Below, in pieces: positions 27,227 through 40,200 of a stretch of 64,000 bases of DNA. The position numbers were made by a program, and so were the translations under genes. The DNA is from Rotaria macrura. Its lineage: Eukaryota > Rotifera > Eurotatoria > Philodinida > Philodinidae. The first letter of the stretch is position 1. Each line of letters begins with the position of its first letter. The DNA is taken from contig OENT01000093.1 in NCBI GenBank assembly GCA_900239685.1, positions 1-64,000 of the forward strand. The letters run 5' to 3'. The notes beneath the pieces were generated by a model. That model ran no database searches, had not been told where the DNA came from, and saw only the letters and a program-made list of their open reading frames with translations.

Positions 27227-27558
27227 GTCATAATGAATGACATTGAAATTATAATCGCTCTGGTTTTTTCTCGCTCATGTTTTGTTCTAGAATCGTGAAA
27301 TCCATTTTTTAGAAACGTAGCTATATTTTCCAAGTAAAAGAGCAGCAAGATTAGAATATTTACTGTAATAATATTCATGACTTGCCTATAACTGTTCTTT
27401 CATCGAATATCCGTCATGTATAGATAAGTCTGATCTGCATATATCATAAAAATATATATACAAAACATGCTTTAATCTGTAATATATAGCTTATGTGTTC
27501 ATCTTTTACTTTTTACATACGTTATTAGTTGATAAAAAGGCATTCCATGCCTTTCGAA

Positions 27559-29339
27559 TAGAGACCTGCGGGACAAACTTTCGATTGTCCCGATCCCGTT
27601 TGTCCCATCCCGAATTTTTTCGAGTTGTCCCTTAAAATCCCGTTTGTCCCGTTGACAAAAAGTGTTTAGATGTCGTATCGTTCCTCCGATGAAAACAAGA
27701 CACCTTTTCTACACAACCAATTGGAAAATAGAGTAATAAGAACTTGATCGATATGAAAAGAGATCGAAAAATGTAAGACTAAAGTTAAGTTTTTTTTAAT
27801 AAAAATAGAAATTGGTACTCTCAAGTAGAGATTTGAATTAATAATCAGGGTGGGTCCATATGTGTGTGACTCAAGGTTGGGTAGATCGAAGATCTATATC
27901 CACACCGCTTGTTGTGCTCAAATAAATGTACAAATGTTGATATTTGAGAAAAATAATACACTCTTGTTTACATAGCATATTAGCTCTTAATATAACTTAT
28001 CAAGAATATTTTGATCTAATCATTATTAGATTAGTAAAATCGAGGTTATTGGAATCAATTTTATTCAAAATTTAAAAGTTCATTTAAAGTAATCTATGTC
28101 TATAACAATACCCCATATATTAGATAAATATGTGCTTTTTTATGTCTGTAATTGTTCTATGATTGTTTGAAATTTATTTTTTTATTATTTAAATTATTAT
28201 AATAGTAGCTATCAACTGCAAGTTGTAGAAGATTATTCTCTTATAAGTAAACTCGAGTATTTTTCATGTCAATTAATTTCCGTATCGATAAGTTTTTGTA
28301 TCGCACAATTAACGTTAATCAATTTTCGTTTCGAATACTTTTTGTATCGATCAATTATGGTATCCAACAATTAATTTTGCTCTATTTCGAAAGACCAGAA
28401 ACCCACATACGTTTAGATTTACTTATAATTAATAATTTCCTGTTAATTAAGCGCGTCCCCCTGTGACGACCTAATCTTCACTGATGTTATCTTGATGTTT
28501 GTTGTTTGCGCATTTGTTTGTTTCTCTTTCTAGTTTCCCTCCCTTTTTCTCTCTTATAGCTTTGCACCTAAAATTGTTAATTCAGTTTAACATAATTATT
28601 CTCTCTTTTTCTTCATTATCCACTCACTCTACTTTATATCTCTCTCTTCGTTGAGACACACCTACATTCCTTCTTCTGATATCTTCCACTCGCCATTCGA
28701 GCGTTTCTGATATCCTCCACTCGCCATTCGAGCGTTTCTGATATCCTCCACTCGCCATTCGAACGGTTTGGATATCTTCCACTCGCCATTCGAGCGTTTC
28801 TGATATCTACTTCGAATATTTCTCTCTCGCTCTCTTGTAACTCTTGTCAATTACTCTCTTGCCTTGTTCTCCATCTCACCTCGTTTCTGTTCACATCAAA
28901 TATATTATCGGGTACTTATCCGACTTTAATTTTACTTTGTCTCATCAATTGTATTCTACGTCACAATCCATTATTGTGGCACCGGGAATTTTTAATAGTT
29001 GTGCCTCTCAACCGACTAACGACGCAACACCCCCCCCCCTCCTCAAAATTTGAAGTTTTCGTCAGAAAAATGAAATAAATGCATTATCGAGCTCTTCGGA
29101 GTGTGTTGATTAGACATGAATACGACTTTCAGATTTTTTTCTCCTAAAATATGGATTTTATGATAAAAAAGTGCCCAATGCCTAGTAGGTTTAGATATAG
29201 GGATTTTAGAATTCGGGACATGGTTTTTTTCGATTTGTTCCGAATCCCGTTTGCCTTGTTCCGAAAAATTATTGGGACAGTCCCGTTTGTCCCGCGGGAC
29301 GGGATTCTTCAGGATTCTGGACTGTCCCGCAGGACTCTA
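27559..29339. mobile_element. 1.8-kb non-autonomous hAT-like element
   Basis: Terminal inverted repeats TAGAGACCTGCGGGACA (left) and the complement of TAGAGTCCTGCGGGACA (right) bound the element. The flanking 8-mers CTTTCGAA (27551-27558) and CTTTTGAA (29340-29347) match at 7 of 8 positions, fitting an aged hAT target duplication. Both ends carry clustered GTCCCG/CGGGAC motifs (27575-27650 and 29215-29335), like subterminal transposase-binding repeats of hAT elements. The interior has no transposase-like frame but contains a 31-bp minisatellite. It lies 332 bp from the smaller element at 26828. Confidence 0.85.
28678..28801. repeat. 31-bp minisatellite, four copies
   Basis: Four tandem units (28678, 28709, 28740, 28771) of GATATCTTCCACTCGCCATT plus 11 more bases, with one to four differences between units. 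The period is not a multiple of three and there are no spacers, so it is neither coding nor a CRISPR array. Confidence 0.95.
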
Positions 29340-29347
29340 CTTTTGAA

Positions 29348-32300
29348 TTATTGAAGAAAAAAGTATTTTGCCGATTAGAACTTCGTAAAAGAAAACCTTG
29401 AAACAATGAAAAATGGAATAATAATATGTTGTAAGTACACCATCCGAACTATGTCAATCATCATCTATAGGCAGAATAGAAGTTCAATTATTAAGAAAAA
29501 CAGACAGTATGAAACTTGATGTAACAATAAAATAGTTGAACAATCGACTCCTATTGTTATCTTTTGAATAGTTTGTTTTATTTGTTGGCATATTTGAAAC
29601 TCATGAGTCATATTTTAACTAAAGAAACAAATAGATGCCATTTCAGTTTCATGATATATGATAACTCAAACAATTCATATTGATTAAATTGCTTCTATCA
29701 TGTCTTCTCATGACAAATTTGAGTTTAGAATATTAACAAAAAAAAATGCATGTATAACGAATTACAATTATGATGAATTATTGGGCATATGTAAAAGGAG
29801 TCATACGATAAAATGTTAGCTGTTCGAAAACTACTTATCATATTATCATCAGACCAAATCCTAGAATCATCAGAGATTTCTGGTAGTGATGCTTAGTACA
29901 TTGACATTAACATTAAAGATGATATATGACAATCAGATATGTTTTTATAAGTTACATAATTTGATAAAAGAACATTAAAAAAGAAATTCAAAAGGCAAAC
30001 ATGCAATCAGTGCTATGATTTCTACATAGATGGTAACATGAATTAGCACAATTAATGAGAACATGTTCGATGTTCTTTCTCTCTCTCTAAATTTCACATA
30101 AGTCAATATTCCTACTGCTTATTATATGTTCATATATATGTATCGAAAGTCTGATATTCAATAGTTTAGCTATGTCTAAGCATGAAAATAATCCCAATAA
30201 CATGCAATTGTCTTTGATTATTTTTCTTTTAAATCAATATTAGACACAATTGTATTTTTATTCTAGAAGAAAAGACTATCCGAGCATTTTATTTATAAAG
30301 GCATATAGTACTGTTCACTTGTTCAAATATCAGCTGTTATTGATTGTCTGGTTAATAAATAAGAGAAAGAGTCATTTTTGTTTACGTATACAAGAACTTT
30401 TTCGTATTGGTTCTTGTCCAAGTATAAATCATATCTGACTTGTTCTCACAACAAATTTCCAATAGGAAACGAGCAGCATCGGTCATTAGACATGGTCAGT
30501 AGAACACTTGTTGCCATATCCAACCGTCTTACAACAGGAAACGATATTCTTCATATCGATTTCGATGAGACGATGATAAAACTGGTCATTAAAAGATTCA
30601 CTAGCTAGGTATGCACTATAAAAATACAATATTTAGTAAGTAATATAATCGTAAACTGATGGTAGACAAAATTAATTTTTGCCAACATGAACAGAATGAC
30701 ACGAATTCAATGGATTGTACATAGTTTAATGAACATCATCATTCTTCATATTACAAGAATATTGGAATGCACTATTGCTTTGTTTAATTTCTATGCTAAC
30801 AAAATTATTTAGTATGTATATCGCATTTATATAGATATGTATCTGATTGAAAGATGCGTTTTATTCTAAAATTCAGTCTATCTTAAACAAGGTTTTACTG
30901 ATGTAAACATCAATAATTTATGATTAAGTAAATATGCGTTAAATTCCGCCCGATCCAAAAACAAAAAACAACTAAAACAATTAGTAAGATGTTTTTGGTA
31001 AAGTACAGCATAGGAAGTTATGTGGCTCTTATTGGTATTGCTTTTACAAATTCCAAACACTTTGATTAATTAGATATTGCAATACTTAGTTACGAACTCT
31101 GCTTTATAGACGTTACACATATATATTCATAAAAGTACAAGGACAAAGAGGAATGTATTTTCCTGTAAGCTTGATCCAAAATTGTAAATGCTTCATGAAA
31201 GCCACTGTAAAGACAATCTACATCTATAAACATTGATAGTAATCATATGAAAACTTCTATAAAACATGCTCACTGACAAGATCCATTACTTTTCGAACTG
31301 TTTCTTTCATATTATTCTTCTGAAAGGTACTCATTTTATGAGTCACGTTGTTATTGACAAATCTAATTGATTATGATTGTCATCTCCATACTTATTTTTT
31401 GTAAAAATTAAGAAATCTGGAGTATTTTGTATTAATAATAATAATCAAAAACTTTGTTTCTTCTCATGCTACATTGTTGGATGTGAATGCTTAACATCAT
31501 GTCCAAATGTATTATCGTGATAGGGAACTAATGTGTTTTATTGTGATTCACATAGGAATTAAGTGAAAGATGTAAAATATTGGTTGACTTGACATACTGT
31601 CATTGTGTACTGGATGGGCTCTTTGTTTTCTTCGAGAACAAGAAAGATGTAGCTGATTACGACTTATGGATTCTTTCTTAATACAAGGTCGATTATTCAT
31701 ATGAGATTAGATTTCTGTCTTCATTCGAAGTTTGTTGTGTAATTATTAAAATTTCATGTTAAATTGTTTGTGAATTTAAGTATAAGTGATTTTTAACTTG
31801 ACATATAGTCTCGTTGATGATGTTTGTTTTGTGTCGCCATATATATTTATTGAAACGTAACGGAAAAAAAAAGAAGAAAAGCTTGACAAATCAGACAATT
31901 AGTAAATGTTATATTTCTCCTTCATTTATCAGATAAACAATCAAAGTAGATATCATTCTCAATAACTTTCTTTCTATTCGTTAACTGGAAGCAAAAATAA
32001 AGCCGGAAATATGAATACATTCATCAATTTTGCAATAATATCTATAAATAAATTCAAAACTTTTTTTCATTTTGAATGTGTTTATCAGTATTATTTTGAA
32101 GATTTTTCATACTGAGTGGTATTATTGACTTCCTATGTTTCTGTTGAGATTTTTGTTATATTTTCATTATTTTAAAAATTGTTATTTATGTCATTCGATC
32201 TGATCCATTAAAATATGTTGTTTTTTTCCAAAACAAAGTAGGCAAATATAAAACTGAGAAAAAGATAAAGCAAGAAACTACTATACTAGAATTATCATTT

Positions 32301-34142
32301 ATAAATTGAATGTTCATAATTTTTTTCTAGAACATGATTGATAATCTAATGAATGAACTGAAATTTAATCATTTTCATTCCGGTGTGCACTACTAAGAAT
32401 AATTCATATACATCAATCAAAATACCTGCAGATGTCATTTAGATGGCATAATTTCTTTTTGCTTCAGTCGAATTCATGATTATATCCGTATACGTAGATA
32501 TATATATATAGTTGTCATCTATACCAAGGTTAGATAAGCAAGCTTTGCATAGAATGCTTGCCTCGTTTGCATCAGCAAGTTCATTCATTAATACTGAAGG
32601 TGAAAGATACATTGATCTCATTACCCTCGTGTTGCTGCTGTTGCTATTGTTGTTTTTATTGTTCTAAGACCAGTTCTTTTATTTTTATTTTCATTTCATT
32701 TCTTCTCTTGTAGTAGATCAAACTATCCAGATAATATACAAATAACAGATGTTCAATACACAAGGACATTTAGTTTCTTGTCAATTTGTGTCATTCGTAA
32801 ATGAAGAAAAACAAAAACTGGCATATACGTAACCATGAGAAAGTTACTTCATTTTCCGGAAAACGATTCCAATATTGAATAGAAAGAAATAATGTAGTGG
32901 AATAAGCACTGAATCAGTTCGAACGTGCCAAACAAAATCATTTTTCATATGCTTTGAAGATGCGCTTTTGACAGGTGATAACATGCATATATATATATAT
33001 ATATATATAAGTATATACGCATTTATTTATAAACGCAAAAGCAGAAAAAGACGCGTTTTCTTCTTCTTTTTCTTCTTTCTCTATTCTTATGCATAATACT
33101 GACGCTGATATTTTCGTGGCTATGTATATATGGAGACAAGCATTTGTGCACCAATGTCCTTGATCGGATGCTTAGAAAAAGATCTAGATCCTTTTTCTCT
33201 CTGCTACTTTGGTGCGTCAACATAATAAGTAACAACTTTTCTTATTCTTTTCTTTCTTATCTTTGCCTTGGTAATCTTCATTGCCAATTGTCGTATGAGC
33301 AACGTCTATCAGAGGCAAAAGCTCTTCAGATGCATACATAGAAAGCGCTAGGACAATCATAAAGACAGACGCTCCCACTCATTTTCTATAAATGTTGTCT
33401 TATTTATGGGTAACCCTCTTCTTCTTCTTTTTTTCTTCCTTATGTAGTCAAATCCAGCATGCAGTTTGTTTAATATGAGTGTGCATCATACGTTTTGTCA
33501 TGATCAAAGTAGTAGTCTTTAAGAATAGTGATACCGGTAAAAATGATTTTCTTTTTTTTCTCAGTCGGACACGATATACATGTAGAAGAGAATAGTTCCT
33601 CTCAGTATCATTACATAGATAGATGAGACTCACTGGTAATCTTACACATCTAGGTAGCTTCTTTCGAAGACCTAGTTTGTTCGAGCATTAATATGCGAAG
33701 CTGTTTTTATTAATTATTACACTGATACTTTCTTTAATCAAATATTTATACTTAAGTGCAAGTAAATAAAATTAACGAAAAAAAAAGAGAAGAATACAAA
33801 GGTGTTGAATATGAAAGAGATGAATTTAAATGAGCTTGAGGAGAAGTTTATTATATGTCTCTTTCCTTTTTTGTCATTCTTTTTTCATCTCTGCAGGTAT
33901 ATTTTTCCATGTCCGATGAAAATGAACGCATGATTAAGACAGAACAGAAAAAGAAATTTTGATTGAAAATTCTTCTAGAGCTTCTGTATTGAAGCGCAAT
34001 TGTCGTTTCTTTTTGCCTTTTACTAACATTGACTCGATTGTGTCTGTGAGAGGACATCGGTTCATTTTTTGGCAAGCATTAATTAGAACTAAACAGGATT
34101 TCAGGACATCATCATCAACATCTGTAATGCTCGTCGTTGTCG
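29348..34142. other. 4.8-kb intergenic stretch without a recognised gene
   Basis: AT-rich DNA with an (AT)n run at about 32987-33009. The last 300 bases probably hold the leader of the next gene: a pyrimidine tract and CAG (33895-33896) resemble a splice acceptor, and a short upstream frame of 17 codons begins at about 33910. Confidence 0.45.
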
Positions 34143-34599
34143 ATGCTGTACCATGTTATTCGTCGTCCATCCCGTTATAATCCATCAAAATCTTCCGATC
34201 AATTAGCAACTTCTGAAGAAAGTGGATCAGACGCCACATCAAATTTGATGCCACGTTATCACTATTCTCGAATTGTTCCAAACAGTGCATCGAGTAATTC
34301 TAATTCGGTCTTAATACGAACTAATTCAGATGGATACGCATCAAAGCCCAAGATGGCAGTGACAACGACGAGCAATAATAATAATAATAATAATAGTGAT
34401 GATAATACTTCATATGAATCTTTTAAATCAACATTCATTCCGCTGATTAATAATAATCGAACAATAGCATCGAATAGACGTGAATTTATTCAGATACCCA
34501 TAACTAGAGAGGATAACACGTCTGTTACAACAAATAATACTAGTCGATCAGTACCGATTACTTTTATAAGTCAGACAACTACATTACCACCTGCTGCAA

Positions 34600-34642
<43 letters not shown>

Positions 34643-35775
34643 AAATACGAACCCGAAGGCAAATATCACCAGTAAGCTCTATAAAAACAGCAGAAAACTA
34701 AGTAAACAAATTATTTCTTGTTTTTTAAAAAGATCTTCTACGGCCGGGTTCGAAATATTTTCAACATCATTTTAATAATACTATTGGAAAGCCAACACCA
34801 ATAACAAACGCATCATCATCTTCATCTTCATCATCCTCATCCTTATCATCCTCATCATCACATATACCTCGTTTGCCATCTGTTACACGTCGTTTAAGTC
34901 TTACAATACCAGTAATGAAAACAACAATTACAACAAATATGAATGATGATTCATCAAAATCAACAGTTCAATCATCAGTTAGTCGACAAGTTCCTATTCG
35001 ATTGTCACAGGCAACAACTAATTCTTCAATACCTACGAATAATTCTCGTATATCAAGCGCTATTCTTCGCTCATCATCACTTACAAATTCACCTGAATGT
35101 CAAAAGACTGATGTGGAAAATGAAACATCAACGTCAACAATCTCATCAACAGTCAATGGTTCTCAACAAGCGACATCTGATTTTACTGTTACTAGCTCTA
35201 ATGTATCACCTATACGTCGTGCTGAAGTAATGGCTCGTGAAGCTATACAGGGTCTCGCACGACTTCAACAACAACAACGAAATAGTTCAATATCTTCGAA
35301 TAATAATCGATCTCCCAGTTCATCTCGTCGTGTTATAATAAATCTAAAAAATAATCAATCTGTTTCACTTGATAGCCGTTTGTCGTCTGCAACAAAACCA
35401 CCACCGATACCATCGTCTACTCGTACAACACAACGAAATAATTTTTTTCACATACCCGTTTTACATGAAATTCAAGTACCTCCACAGCCAACACCACAAC
35501 AAAACGAAGTTTTATCACAATCTCAATCTGCTAGTAATATTAATAGTGAAAACTATAAAAATGAATTTCATATGGAAATTCCAGTTACAATAACTACTAG
35601 CAATGATCAAGAAAATCAAAATCAACAAAATAATGGAAAAGAAGATGGAATCAATAGTCAGGAACGTGTTTCATCAGCAAATAATAATGCAAATCAAACG
35701 CTCAAATCTATTCTAAAACGATCCTCATCAAGAGAAACTGTTTCAAGAAAAAATGTAAGCTTCGTGAATGCTTAA
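34143..35775 (+). CDS. Ser/Asn-rich disordered protein with SILK and RVxF PP1-docking motifs
   Basis: Two exons (34143-34671 and 34733-35775) separated by a 61-bp GTAAGC...AAAAG intron of phase 1 encode 523 aa. ATG 34143 is the first in frame after a TAA at 34125. The protein is mostly disordered: two poly-Asn tracts coded by AAT repeats, a Ser run of about 15 residues after residue ~200, and many S/T-rich stretches. The C-terminus holds SILK (502-505) and, eleven residues later, KNVSF (516-520). SILK ([GS]IL[RK]) followed by RVxF is the classical double docking signature of protein phosphatase 1 regulators. A role as a PP1-targeting subunit is inferred from this pair alone; no catalytic or folded domain is visible. 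AEVMAREAIQGLARLQ (~337-353) may form a helix. Confidence 0.75.
34602..34640 (+). repeat. (AAT)13 coding microsatellite, poly-Asn
   Basis: Thirteen AAT triplets encode a poly-asparagine tract in the PP1-docking protein. A second, shorter AAT tract lies at 34374-34395, and a TCA/TCC run at 34811-34860 encodes poly-Ser. All are in frame and likely to vary in length between alleles. Confidence 0.9.
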
Positions 35776-35893
35776 TCGATTCTTGCATGTCTACAAATAT
35801 GTATGTACTTTTTTTTCTTGTGTTTTCCTTTCTTGTTTTCTTGTTTTAACACGCCAAAGATGCTGTTCGTTGTGTTTACTGAATAATAATTAC

Positions 35894-35899
35894 AATAAA
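35894..35899 (+). promoter_or_regulatory. Polyadenylation signal AATAAA
   Basis: AATAAA 119 bases after the stop codon of the PP1-docking gene, a usual distance for a short 3' UTR. Confidence 0.5.
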
Positions 35900-37210
35900 A
35901 AGAGCACAAGTCGAACTGATAAAAAAAATATATATGTATATATTTAACAAAAGAAACAATCAGTTCAATATTACTTTACAAGTTAACCAAATCGTAGATA
36001 TCACCAATATTTGTTGAATATGTGACAATCAATCGTGCATATCTTTTTGCTTCTTCCAGTAGTTACTTTCATTCAAACAGTACTAATGTTGATCATGCTG
36101 TCTATTTTGCTCTTTGATTACCTAGTGATATGAATGTTTGGTAGATGGTTATTTTATTTTATTTTTAAATGAAATGTAACATAAACACACACCGTGCTTC
36201 TCTAATTAGAAGTGCATGTGTTGCAAAAAGACTATACGCACATACATGTGTGTACATATCTATCTATATATATATATATGTATATATACAGATTCCAACC
36301 AAAACAGATAGACTTCATTTAGTTGTTTAGGTAAGTTCGATTCTTTTCTTTCTCCCATGATGATCGATGCATCGATAAGATAAGGAAACGGCAATGTTGC
36401 AATTTCGCAGGGTTGTTAGTAATGGCCAAAAAATGAAGCGAAGAGAGAAAAGGTTTTTTTATGGATATGTGCAAGGGCTTATCTCTTCATCACATATAAG
36501 TGAATGACAAAAAATATCGGCACAGTGATTTTAACCTGTTCTCTCTCTCTCTCTCTGCATTTCGCTTTTTTTCGTATATATATACTGACTTCAATCACAG
36601 ACTCGCTTATCTCACCGGTATAAGAGAATTAGGTACTGCTTCATAAAAAAACAGTTTCTACATGATATGTTGATCACTCTTCTACATATGCATACATATT
36701 CTCAATCACTCTCGTTCTCATTTGTAATATTTCATTTCGACTTGCATCGATAAAAAAATTATATCGATTTAAATATGTTGTGAATGAAATTTTACGTCGA
36801 AATTGACTCAAGTGAGTGAGTCATTAAATTTAAGTTACCGATTCGTACTTTAATTATTCAGTTAGTCTTCTTATCAGTACATTATCTTATATATACTGCA
36901 TATCTTGATATTCTCGCCCCCTCACTAAGGCACTTATGAAAAGCGTATCTTAGTATTTAGTATTATCTATAACGAAATAAAAAGGCAGAGAAAGAAAAAG
37001 AGATAAAATAAACGGAACGTGATAGATTAGAAGATCAAATTCTCATTCAATATATCGAACATGTATTTTTTTTATTGTCTACATCATTTTTCATCTCTTC
37101 AACATACCTTACTGCTCAATATTTGTCGTATCAATAAAATGAAACAGAACTGTTAACGATTAGATAGTGTTTTTCTCTTTCGTGTTCAGATTTCAAACTA
37201 TTCAATGATC
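35900..37210. other. Intergenic, leader of the FOG gene
   Basis: AT-rich with (TA)n near 36267-36280 and (CT)n near 36540-36557. A polypyrimidine tract ending CAG at 37187-37189, about 20 bases before the start codon, looks like a splice acceptor, either of a 5'-UTR intron or for a trans-spliced leader. Confidence 0.45.
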
Positions 37211-40200
37211 ATGTCTCGTCGTAAACAACGTCATCCGAAATCATTGAAAGGTAAATGATGAAATCAAGATTCAACCTTCTATTTTATTCTATTACATAGA
37301 AGACGAAAAAGTCACATTTGTATTACCTGATGAACTGGCATTTGATGATGATGTGAGTTTAAAAATAAAACTGTACTTAGATCGATCTATAAATTATTTC
37401 GAAATATTTAGTCAAATCATTTAGTTGCTCGCGCGAATCTTAAAGAAAATCATTGTTTTGGACCGTTTCCAGCCATTATACAAGTAATTTTACTTATATG
37501 TATATATATGTATATAAATACATCGATATTTTCATTTGGCAGTCTCTAAAGATGATGTCTAATCATGTTATCAATCTTGCATGAATAGATTGAGAGATGA
37601 CCGATAAAAGAAAAAAAAGAAAAATCTAGGGATCATTTCTCGTTGTCTTATCGTTCATACCAATTCTAAATCAATGTCGTGTGTATGTGCGTATTCAAGT
37701 ATGGTTATCTAGTTTTTTCTATCTTATATGTCGTGAGATGATAGGATAGTAGTGATGAAATAAAGAGAGAGAGAGAGAAATGATAAAGAAAATGAGTATA
37801 TTGGACTATTCTTATCTGTTGGAATAACTGAGGAAAAAAAAAGAAGATAAAATGTGTCGAGATTTGTTATTCTTTCTTTTACTTTGCATTTTATCATAGA
37901 CTGAAGATCGAATAGAATGTTTTCAGTTACTCGATATTAAACATAATTGGCTTGTTCATTGTTCGATATTGAATCATTCGTCAATAAATTTAAATCTTAT
38001 TTTTGAAAGTAAGATCAAATTTTCGACTTTTGTTTTGTTCAGTTTATATTCATTATATACATGCTCATATAATATTGTTAGATAATCAATTATTTATAAT
38101 AACGACAGAATCAATTTCAATTGGCACGAGTCTTTGTTCAAATAAAATTATTCTTCCAAAATTAACTATGAATAAAGATATGAAAATTAAAAATGAACCG
38201 ATAGAAATCAATATGAAAATTGAATCGAAAACTAAAAAGCATTATCGTAAGATTTAATGCTGAATCTATTATTCTTAAGTTCAATTTATTGAAATAACGT
38301 TTCTTTTTTCTTTTTTAGCTCTTATTTTTATATGTACTACGTGCAATGTTCGATTTAGTAATCGAGATACGTTAGATGCACATCGTCAACATTATTGTAC
38401 GAAACGCGAAACAACAAAAAGTCATTCAACAGGTAAATAAATTTTATAGATAAAAGTATATCTAATCTTCCATAGTATAAAGGCCATTCATTGCCATAAA
38501 ATAAAATGCTTGTCTATACTTTATAGATTCAGCTATGGCGACTGGAATAAAAAGCATAAAACGCAAATCTACTGATATGATTGATGCATCATCAACGTCC
38601 ACGAAGCGCTTATCTTTATTATCAAATGATACCTATTGTGAGAAGTGTGATATTTTATTTTCTAAAGCAGATAACTATATTCAACATAAATTATATTATT
38701 GTCAAACAAAATCACCTTCTTGTAAATTACAACATAAGTCTATACCATTCGATCGTCCAGTTCAAATAGGACAATTCATATATGTACCTATACCAGTTAT
38801 ATCTTCACAAAACGATACTCCAAATCAAGAGAATAAACCATTAGATTTAAGTAAACCAAAGAAAACTAATGATGAATCTGAAAGATCAAGCGCACCATCC
38901 AATATACCATTAGACTTATCTACTGAAAAAAAGAAAAGAGTTGTGCAACAACAGCAAATATTTCGCTGTGAATATTGTTCGATATGTTTTCGTTCAATGA
39001 AAACTTTACATGCACATCAGGATAACTACTGTCTTGAATATCGAAAACAAAACACTAATGATCTTAATAATCTATCCAAAGATATCATCGAAAATAATCG
39101 GTAAGAAACACAAAATGATCTTATCTCATACTTGAGATAATCGAAGCAACGGTTTTTATATTGAAAGAGCTTGATACATTTTCGGATACTAACGTTGTAA
39201 AAGAAGTCAAATATGAGAGAAGATCGAATTTAGAATTGAAACTTGCAGTCAAAGTACTATTGTGAAAAAGTATCATATCCATGTAATAATACTAGGACAT
39301 ATCAAAGGTCTTGTTGTTTGTTATCGTTAGTTAGTTCGTAACATTAAAAGGATCGTCAAGTGAATTGACCATCTAAGCAAAACTATACTATGTACGAGAA
39401 ACATTGCCTTATCTAACGATATAACTATATTCGATGACTGAAACCAACAACACTAAACGATAGAATCTTGCATCTTGTGTTCTTTAAGAAGCTATTCTTT
39501 ACTTCAATGTACTATTTGAGATTTATTGACGCGGAACAAGGCTATACTATTCTCACTAGTACTCCGTATGTATGTTGCAAATTTGTTTTTAGATTAATCT
39601 ATATAGATGTTTCCAATTGACGCGACACTGTCAAAAGTTGCACTTATGTTTTCGATGTAAAAGACAAATTTTAATATGGCGTTTAACTCATTTGTGTATC
39701 TTGTGTTCATGGAAACACTCTAAAAGGCTTATTACGAGGAACAGATCTGTACTCGTAACTATATTTTCTTCTTCGAAACAATATCATGGAAACTTTGAAG
39801 AGTTCCACAGAACCATAAAGATAATTTTCACAATAAAAGTCAGTTATTTGATATTTCTCTCAAATCTTTCAATCGTATGTCAAGATCAGAAAACTATCAG
39901 TAACCTTCACAAAATGTTCTTGTCATAAAATATCCTTTAAAAATTTTTCTCATGAGTGTCTCAAAAATATTCGTCACAAAATCAGGAATCAATGTTAAGA
40001 TACTCTCTCATAGATTCAAAGTAATCGTCTACATCAGTACATGTAAGCTAAATAATCGAGCAGATATACTATTCCTGTTATTTCTCAGACTTATTCATAG
40101 CTCCAATGCTCAGGTACGATTCGTTTCGGAACACTAATAAGAGTAAAACATTTTCATCATATTATTCTTCTTAAAAAAAATACTAAATCGATTTCTGGTA

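Noticed and set aside
28678-28801. CRISPR-like repeat array
   Set aside because: Units are contiguous without spacers, in a eukaryotic transposon.
34672-34775. Two separate genes at 34143-34775 and 34873-35775
   Set aside because: A 61-nt intron of correct phase joins the frames, and the second frame has no ATG of its own.
39617-40137. Open frames inside FOG intron 7
   Set aside because: No finger motifs, no suitable splice sites, AT-rich random composition.
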